Source: Limonium bicolor
Lineage: Eukaryota; Streptophyta; Magnoliopsida; Caryophyllales; Plumbaginaceae
Direction: 5' to 3'
NCBI GenBank assembly: GCA_023374045.1
Contig: CM041777.1
Location: forward strand, 485,809,594-485,873,593
Length of the DNA: 64,000 bases
Position numbers and translations under genes: made by a program
The notes under the pieces: model-generated
Database searches by the model: none
The model's input: the letters and a program-made list of their open reading frames with translations, nothing else
What the model was told of the DNA's origin: nothing
Shown: positions 57,346 through 64,000 of the stretch, one piece after another
Layout: every line of letters starts with the position of its first letter
How positions within the stretch are numbered: position 1 is the first letter of the stretch

Positions 57346-57598
57346 CATTCCACCCTACAATTGTACCAAACACACCCAAGAATTAATCAAACCTGTTAAC
57401 ATATAACAATTAACAATGCCACCACAGTGGGGCAGTAGATCAACCATTACACCATTTAAATGGCCACCGAACCCATCTACGGGCAATAATCCACTTACAC
57501 TTACAACTATGAGCAATTTAATCAAACATCAACAAAATCTTTACACAAACCGCAATTGTTCCATGAGAATTTCATAAACATCCTACTCAATCCTAATG
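57346..57598. other. Short unassigned spacer
   Basis: Nothing recognised. taatg (57594-57598) would be the left target copy of the Tat-like element if the LTR edge is right. Confidence 0.4.
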
Positions 57599-59656
57599 TG
57601 AGCCTCGATTTTAAACCCTATCCTATGTTGATTAAAGTTGATTATGATCTAAACGGGTTTTAGGTCCACTTATAACCTAAGATTAATAACTATCTCATAT
57701 AACAATAATTATTAAAACCTAAGCTAGCTCACTGGAACCTATTATGAGTTGCCACCTAATTTTGACCTGGATTAAATTAGGAAAGGAGAGTTCGGGTTCG
57801 GGGGCTTGATATTCGACTTATTTAGGGTTCAAATTACTTTCATTACCCTTCCTAGGTCGTTTTTCCTCTACTTGGTTCGTTTACGACTTTCTACAAAGTT
57901 GTTTTTAACCTAGGTGTGCGCTTCTGTTTTTTTTTTTTTTAACGTTTTTTGACAGAAAATTAAAGTGAAATTGAAAGTTACCTAAACTAGGGTTTCAGAG
58001 GCAGAATTAGGTCAAATTTTTACTCCGTCCGTGGCCACGGACCTAATGTCCGAGCCCACGGACCCCAGTTAACCTAATTACACAAAAAAAAGTCAAATTT
58101 AAACAGAAACGAGATTTTGAAAAAGTCCGGGGCCACGGACAGGACATCCGTGGGCCCGGACATATTTTATAAAACCCTAACTTTTGAAAATAAAAATATC
58201 CCGCCACCGTCCGGGGGCGTCCGGCTTTCGGACAGAGCGTTCGGGACCCCGGACATAGCGTCCGTGGGTGCGGACCGACCTCGGACGGCGGCGTTAAGGC
58301 TGTTCCCGTTGGTGTTTTTGGCTCAAAATTTATGGGTACGTAGCCTGAAAGATTCTAAACATGTTAGTGATCAAAAGTTTTCAATTTGACTACGAATTAA
58401 GGACGAAACTTATTGAACAAGTTAGTGGACAGAAACGCAAACAAACCTTAATTCAGAAGCAAAGAAAAGTCAGTTCGAATAGGAATTTCAACCAGAAGCG
58501 TATTGTGATCAGTGGAGTTAAAGAATTCGAATTCTAACCTGTTTTGGCTTCGGAATTTGGTTGTTCCTTCACGTCGGGAAACTTCAAACGCGTCGTTGGT
58601 AGCCGATCCGGTTCAGCTTTGACCCGAGTTTCTGATTTCTTCTTCCTTGTATGATTAAGGACGGTTTGCTTCTGTTTTGGTGATGTTTTGGTGCTTGGAA
58701 GTTCAATAGGAGAAGAAAGGATGAGTTTTTGGTGATTTTGGGGTGATTTCTGCAGTGTTTCGGTATTGATTTGAGGCTTGGAAGTGTAAAAACGTGGGAA
58801 GAAGGTTTGTGGCTGTGTTATCTGACTTTGGAGGTGTTCTTCTCTGCCCTAGTTCGTTCTTGGGGGGTCCTTTTATAGAAAGAGCATGGTCAAATTGATA
58901 GAGCAAGATCTTTATCTAAAAGACTGATTTTGTGCTCTAAGGGAATCTGATTTTTTAGAATATGTTGCAAGCCGATAAAAATTATGAAAATTTAACTGAA
59001 GGTAAAGAATGATTTTTAGGAATTTTGAGAGTTGGAATCGGGTTAGTTTGATAAATAATCGATTAGATAAAAATCGCACAATATGGAATCTCCCATAATT
59101 CATAACTAATTATTGGAAAGTCGAAATAACGAAATTCCAACGGCATTAGTCTCTAAAATCATCCTCTATCTTGTGTTAAAATTGCATGACATTTTGTTTT
59201 GATTTCGGTATTTTCCGGAGGAGAGAGAAAATTGCAAAAATGATTGAATTTCTCTTTTAAATTTTGGGATAAGGTTCCCAATAAAATAATTTCAGGTTTA
59301 TGACTGTATGTAGTCATGGTAACCATGTGACAATTTTATTTCAATTTTGGAAACCTTTTAATTTCTATTTTGAGGCTATTTCATGTGTTAATTATTAAAG
59401 AAATTAGCTTATAATATGAATTAAAAGCTAAATTTCCAGAATAAATATTATCAGAAAATCATGAAATACCTTTCATAATGACTATGATATTTAGAAGTGT
59501 TTGGAGATAATGAACAAGTCATATGAAAATAGAAAACCCCGATAATGTCCTTGGAAAATCCTGCATTGGTGCATTTTGACCACTTTGCCCTTTGTAACAC
59601 GTATGCCTTAGAGACCACTCTAGGGGGGGGGGGGGGTTGAAATTTTGGGTATAACA
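57599..59656 (-). repeat. 3' LTR of the Tat-like element
   Basis: 2058 bases with plus-strand ends tgagcctc and tataaca. It aligns over its length with the solo LTR at 6419-8375. It contains a patch of gtccg...cggac palindromes (58025-58290) and a TATA box on the minus strand. Confidence 0.8.
58869..58877 (-). promoter_or_regulatory. TATA box candidate in the Tat-like LTR
   Basis: The minus strand reads TATAAAAGG inside the LTR, suitably placed for retroelement transcription leftwards. The corresponding part of the solo LTR near 7610 lacks it. Confidence 0.5.
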
Positions 59657-59670
59657 GATTGCCCCCCGTC
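59657..59670 (-). other. Polypurine tract of the Tat-like element
   Basis: gattgccccccgtc on the plus strand, gacggggggcaatc on the minus strand, directly before the LTR start TGTTATACCC. Confidence 0.75.
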
Positions 59671-59764
59671 AACTAGGCTTTGTAATGAAGATGAAAAGAC
59701 TAGTTGATGCCTGAGTGATACCCCAAAATTTTGGATCTTAAAAGGCCTTATATGCAGATTGCGT

Positions 59765-60507
59765 CGAGCTATTCTAAGGCGCCGACTACCTATGAGTGAG
59801 AATGAGAAGATGTCAAGCGATTCTAAGGCGTCGACTACCTGAAAGATGAAGTAATGTCAAGCGATTCTAAGGCGTTGACAACCTAAAAGATGAAGTAATG
59901 TCAAGCGATTCTAAGGCGTTGACTACCTATAAAGGAATGAAGTACGCCGAGCATTCTAAGGTGTCGGGAACCTGAAAGTGAATGGAATACACCGAGCATT
60001 TTAAGGTGTCGGGAACCTGGAATACGCCGAGCATTATAAGGTGTCGGGAACCTGAAAGTGAATGAAATACGCCGAGCATTATAAGGTGTCGGGAACCTGA
60101 GACTGAATGGGGTACGCCGAGCATTATAAGGTGTCGGGAACCTGAAATTGAATGGATTACACCGAGCATTATAAGGTGTCGGGAACCTGAAATTGAATGG
60201 ATTACACCGAGCATTATAAGGTGTCGGGAACCTGAAATTGAATGGATTACGCCGAGCATTATAAGGTGTCGGGAACCATAAGTTGAACGGAATACGCCGA
60301 GCATTATAAGGTGTCGGGAACCTGAAATTGAATGGATTACACCGAGCATTATAAGGTGTCGGGAACCTGAAATTGAATGGATTACGCCGAGCATTATAAG
60401 GTGTCGGGAACCATAAGTTGAACGGAATACGCCGAGCATTATAAGGTGTCGGGAACCTGAAATCGAATGGGATACGCCGAGCATTACAAGGTGTCGGGAA
60501 CCTGAAG
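59765..60507. repeat. Tandem array of 45-base units (with older 44-base units)
   Basis: Thirteen units of the form gagcattataaggtgtcggg followed by aacctgaaattgaatggattacgcc run from about 59953. They are preceded by four more divergent units (gtcaagcgattctaaggcgt, then tgac.acct). Because 45 is divisible by three, the minus strand shows a spurious 264-codon frame with a 15-residue repeat (GSRHLIMLGVIHSIS). Confidence 0.95.
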
Positions 60508-60539
60508 TATAAAAGGTGATGATGCTATGGGGATGATAT

Positions 60540-61015
60540 GCTAATTTGTCGAAAGAAAAAATTGCTAGGAACATGCCAAACATGGCGATGATGTAGGTTG
60601 GTTGAAAGCAAGAAATTGCTAGGAATATGCCAAACATGGCGATGATGCAGATTTGTTGAAAGCAAGAAACATGCCAAACATGGCGATGATGCAGATTTGT
60701 TGAAAGCAAGAAACATGCCAAACATGGCGATGATGCAGATTTGTTGAAAGCAAGAAATTGCTAGGAATATGCCAAACATGGCGATGATGTAGGTTGGTTG
60801 AAAGCAAGAAATTGCTAGGAATATGCCAAACATGGCGATGATGTAGGTTGGTTGAAAGCAAGAAATTGCTAGGAATATGCCAAACATGGCGATGATGTAG
60901 GTTGGTTGAAAGCAAGAAATTGCTAGGAATATGCCAAACATGGCGATGATGTAGGTTGGTTGAAAGCAAGAAATTGCTAGGAATATGCCAAACATGGCAA
61001 TGATGCAGATTTATG
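60540..61015. repeat. Tandem array of 54-base units with 44-base variants
   Basis: Units contain atggcgatgatgtaggttgg, then ttgaaagcaagaaattgcta, then ggaatatgccaaac (54 bases). Two units lack the inner ttgctaggaa portion (44 bases). Eight units plus a partial one; the last four long units are essentially identical, so amplification was recent. Minus-strand frames of 156 and 165 codons here are artefacts. Confidence 0.95.
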
Positions 61016-61019
61016 AAAC

Positions 61020-63060
61020 CGAAATCGTGTAGGACAAGAAATTGTTGAAAAAGGTGCCAAACACGACAATGTTTAAAGGAAAATCTTTCTACTGAAATGG
61101 AAAGTGAAATTATCATTTCCTGACTAAAGATTTCGGACTTGCACTTTGTTTCAAAGAAGATGAACGTGCCGCTGGTGAGAGTATAGGTTTTTTGTTTGCG
61201 GGGCTCTTTCAGTGGTGGTAGGGCTTATGACGGGCCATGGAATTTATGTGGAAGTGAAGGCTTATGTGGGCCTGTGTGGTATGATGTGGAGGCAAGGGCT
61301 TATGTGTGCCCGTGGTGTTTGATGTGGTGGTAAGGGCTTTGGGCTTCAATTGGTGCTGTCATGGCAATTGTTGCAACCAACAATTGCCCCCGGTATTTTT
61401 CTTTTGGACAATCTGAGCTAGAGTTCATGGCGATCGATCGGAACGATCGATTGCCCCCAGTATTTTCTATTAAACGTGCGAACAAGTCTCGTCCTCACAG
61501 GGTTAAGGCTTTTGCTTTGATATGGTGCTTCCTAACCTACACACGATGTATTTGCAGTCATTTCTCGCTCATGGTCATAACTTCTAGACCATGGAATTCG
61601 ATATTTGATCGACTTACGCATTTGATCTGTTACTTTCACGTGATTGGACACACAACTATCAAGTCGGAAGTCTTTAAAGCTTATAACGTGGCCATGGGGT
61701 GTGATGAAAGACAACGGGACCATGGAGGGATATTTTAGGTATGTGGAGCTATAAGGGTGACCAGAGCTGTAACTTGCACCCTCTCTCGGACTTGTCTTCT
61801 TTGCCTGAAGTCGTTTGGCTACTTCGTGATGACTTCACTTATGAGCATGGAACTTGGAACTTTTGGGTTGTTCCTTGCACCTTTTCCCTTTCTTCCAATT
61901 TTGGATTTCTTCGAGGCTTTTTAGGTTTGCCTTTCTTTGAATCTCGTTCTCTTCGGGGTTCTTGTGTTTCCCGGTTTTGAAATTGGAGAGCTGCATTTGA
62001 TGTTAGCCCTTTGGATCCTGTGTCACTCTGGGACCATTTACGGATCGCTTCGTCATGCTGATAGCGGCATTGCTTCTTTGGACTGATGAGAATGTTATCT
62101 GAGACTCGGGCTCCTCGCTTCCTTTGGTCACCGGGTCGGACATTCATCATTGCCTGGGTTATTTTGTGAAGTTCATAATATCGAGAAGGGATATATGAAA
62201 GGCTCAGCGGGGTTGCCTAGGGTTTAATGATAGGGTTTACAAGCTTTTGGCTATGTGGTGTTGTACCTAGGTGCTTCGTCATTCCTGATAGTTATGTATC
62301 CGTTTTTTGTTACTTTTCGCAGGTCTAAGAGTAAATTTACAAACTATCTCCTTCGGTCAGAGCTATGCCGTTTACCTCACCTTTGAATGTGGTCTCTCCG
62401 GAGTCATGTAAAAATGACACGCCCGCTCACTCATTGTTTTTCCGCTCAAGGCACTCTCACAGAATGTTCACTCAAAGACTTGTTCACACGTTAAAACGAA
62501 AAAATTAAAGATAACAAACCTAACTCAGATTGCCCCCAGTATTAATCTAGGGTTTATGACAACAATTTGAGAGATATGGATTTGGAACCGCCTTGGGGGT
62601 TATTAGGATGTTTTGGGATAAGCTGTGTGGTTTGGTAAGGCATGCTCAAAATTTCAGAAACAAAATACAAGTCTTTGTATTCCATTGTCGGGAAATAATT
62701 ATTTCATGAACCATTTTCTCAAAAGAAACTTGTGTGAAACAAAATCTTTTTTTGTTACCCTTTAGACTCGAAAAAGTCATCCATTTGTGAACATGAGGAA
62801 GAAGATGAAAAATCGATGCTTCTTATTGGTGGTTCGAAAACGATCATTCTTTGAAAACTTTGAGCGATGCATTTGAAAGATGAATGTTTTAGCAAGTTAT
62901 GCAGTAGAATGTATGGGAGCCCTAAACTTTCCATTGAATTCGAGCTCTGCTGAACCGTCTGATGTCGGCATGCTGAAGACTCGAGCTCTTGACTGCCGGG
63001 ATGTCGCTAAGATGACCGTGACTGTCTTCTTCTTGGACTCCGTGTGGGCTCCGTGAAGAG
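61020..63060. other. Non-coding 3' region with polypurine-like blocks
   Basis: No gene recognised on either strand; frames reach about 125 codons (61361-61738 plus) without familiar motifs. Plus-strand attgccccc(a/g)gtatt occurs at 61383, 61450 and 62529, the complement of the polypurine tract at 59657. A frame on the minus strand (61839-62150) is Arg/Lys-rich and not assignable. Confidence 0.5.
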
Positions 63061-63084
63061 TCTGAACTAGGAATGCCTATAAGT

Positions 63085-63500
63085 TGCGCACGAGGCACTT
63101 GGGCCTGAATGTGAGGTACATGGCTTGAAACGGTTTCAGGAATGTGGATTGGAACTCGGGCCTGGATGATTTCATGGATGTGGATAGGCACTCGAGCCTG
63201 GATGAATTGAAAGTGAGGCACACAGGCCATAATGACTCATAAGTGGGTTGGCACTTGGGCCGGAATGTGTTGTGAGATTGTGGCACTTTGGCTGGATTGT
63301 TGTGAAGATGTGCCGCTTGGGCCGGAATGTTGGGAAGATGTGGCGCTTGGGCCAGAGTGTTCGAAAGTATGGTGCTTGGGCCAAAGAGTGTTTGAGGATG
63401 TGGCGCTTGGGCCTGAATGTGTTTGAGAATGTGGCACTTGGGCCGAAATGATTTGGGATTGTGGCGCTTGGGCCGGAAAGTGTTTGGGCTAGAAGTAAGA
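63085..63500. repeat. Degenerate tandem array of about 30-33-base gggcc units
   Basis: Units like tgtggcgcttgggccggaat followed by gtttgaga recur about ten times from 63237 to 63480. More divergent units (gcactcgagcctggatga) extend left to about 63085. The gggcc word continues at irregular spacing to the window end. Confidence 0.85.
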
Positions 63501-64000
63501 CATATGGGCCTGAGGGACTTCTAGACTAGAATGGATGTGTGGGCCTGAAGGCCCTTAATCTGGAAGTGATACATACAGGCTGAAGGAAGCCATATGAACT
63601 ATGAATGGGCCACTGGGCCGAGAGAGAAACTTTGAAGTCTAAGACTTGTTTGATGTTCCTGTCGGGCCTTGAGGCCAGAAACTAGAATGAATGAGTTATG
63701 AACAATTATCTTGAATTCGAGTGAGTTGAAACCTAAACAAATGGTTCTGAGTGGGCCTAAAGGTATGACACCTAGATCTAAGACTTTGGGCCAGGGCTCG
63801 AACAAAAGGTTCACCTAGACTAGAATGGACCTTGGGCCGAAATGGAAAAGCCTGATTGATTTTCCTGTCCTATGGACTGCTTTAGGTAGATTTGCTTTTC
63901 ATGGGCCTAGAACTAAATTGATAATTCAAATTAGGCTGAAAGAGAAATCACCAAAGTCTAACTTTTGGGCCGAAGCCCAAATGACACACATATCAAACCA
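63500..64000. other. gggcc-rich tail of the window
   Basis: Sequence with recurring tgggcc(t/g)a words at 20-60-base spacing, probably an older, decayed part of the array to its left. No gene recognised. Confidence 0.5.

Larger units (their letters stand above)
57599..64000 (-). mobile_element. Tat-like Ty3/gypsy element, 3' LTR and 3' internal region (continues beyond window)
   Basis: An LTR (57599-59656) is followed on its right by a minus-strand polypurine tract (gacggggggcaatc), so the element runs leftwards and its coding part lies to the right of 64000. The 4.3 kb between is non-coding and built of three tandem-repeat regions and several ggggcaat blocks. Arrays of short tandem repeats in the 3' untranslated region are characteristic of the plant Tat/Ogre lineage. 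No pol motif is in the window, so lineage is inferred from architecture. Confidence 0.65.

Noticed and set aside
59927..60721. 264-codon minus-strand frame with a 15-residue repeat
   Set aside because: Product of the 45-base tandem array; the neighbouring 156- and 165-codon frames come likewise from the 54-base array. No start context or domain.
59765..61015. Possible CRISPR-like array because of regular repeats
   Set aside because: Units are contiguous tandem copies without unique spacers, in plant nuclear DNA; this is satellite-like.

Overview
This is plant nuclear DNA, almost certainly from an eudicot with a repeat-rich genome. The evidence is GT-AG introns, plant-only transposon families (PMD-carrying Mutator-like elements, Ty1/copia, Tat-type Ty3/gypsy, CACTA, hAT, Stowaway), AT-rich spacers and no bacterial gene organisation. 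I found no ordinary host gene that looks intact. Nearly everything is mobile elements, many nested inside one another, and one 500-base run of N (49821-50320). Species cannot be named from the sequence.

Layout. 1-5933: degenerate minus-strand Ty1/copia element. 6419-8375: solo LTR of a Tat-like family. 8688-8908: Stowaway MITE. About 9.3-19.0 kb: a Mutator-like element (MULE1) with a plus-strand plant mobile domain (PMD) gene, a minus-strand FAR1/MULE/OTU transposase gene converging on it, and between them a complex tandem repeat and a captured fragment of an AGO4-type ARGONAUTE gene. 19367-43056: a decayed plus-strand Ty1/copia element holding three younger insertions: a 14.4-kb minus-strand element with 4.6-kb LTRs and no coding capacity (LARD-like, 20275-34668), a 443-bp TRIM (37043-37485) and a CACTA element (38884-43044). 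The copia element lies inside a second MULE transposase relic (MULE2), which is also split by a 4.9-kb solo LTR (43657-48560). 51.3-56.0 kb: a decayed retrotransposon 3' portion interrupted by an hAT element that itself contains a smaller hAT. 56.0-57.35 kb: CACTA ends and an LTR-like promoter block. 57599-64000: 3' LTR and tandem-repeat-rich 3' region of a minus-strand Tat-like element whose 5' part lies beyond the window.

The most unusual unit is MULE1. Its PMD gene can be modelled as five exons whose introns all preserve frame, broken only by three in-frame TAG codons. Its transposase is broken by three TAG, two TGA and one TAA plus at least three frameshifts. All nine stops can be explained by C-to-T change of CAG, CGA or CAA, mostly in CHG or CG context, as expected if cytosine methylation silenced and then eroded the element. 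The same element carries a piece of AGO4, a protein of the RNA-directed DNA methylation pathway. The nesting order is supported by exact target-site duplications read directly from the sequence: attga (copia), taagt (LARD-like), ttaac (TRIM), att (CACTA) and aacca (solo LTR).
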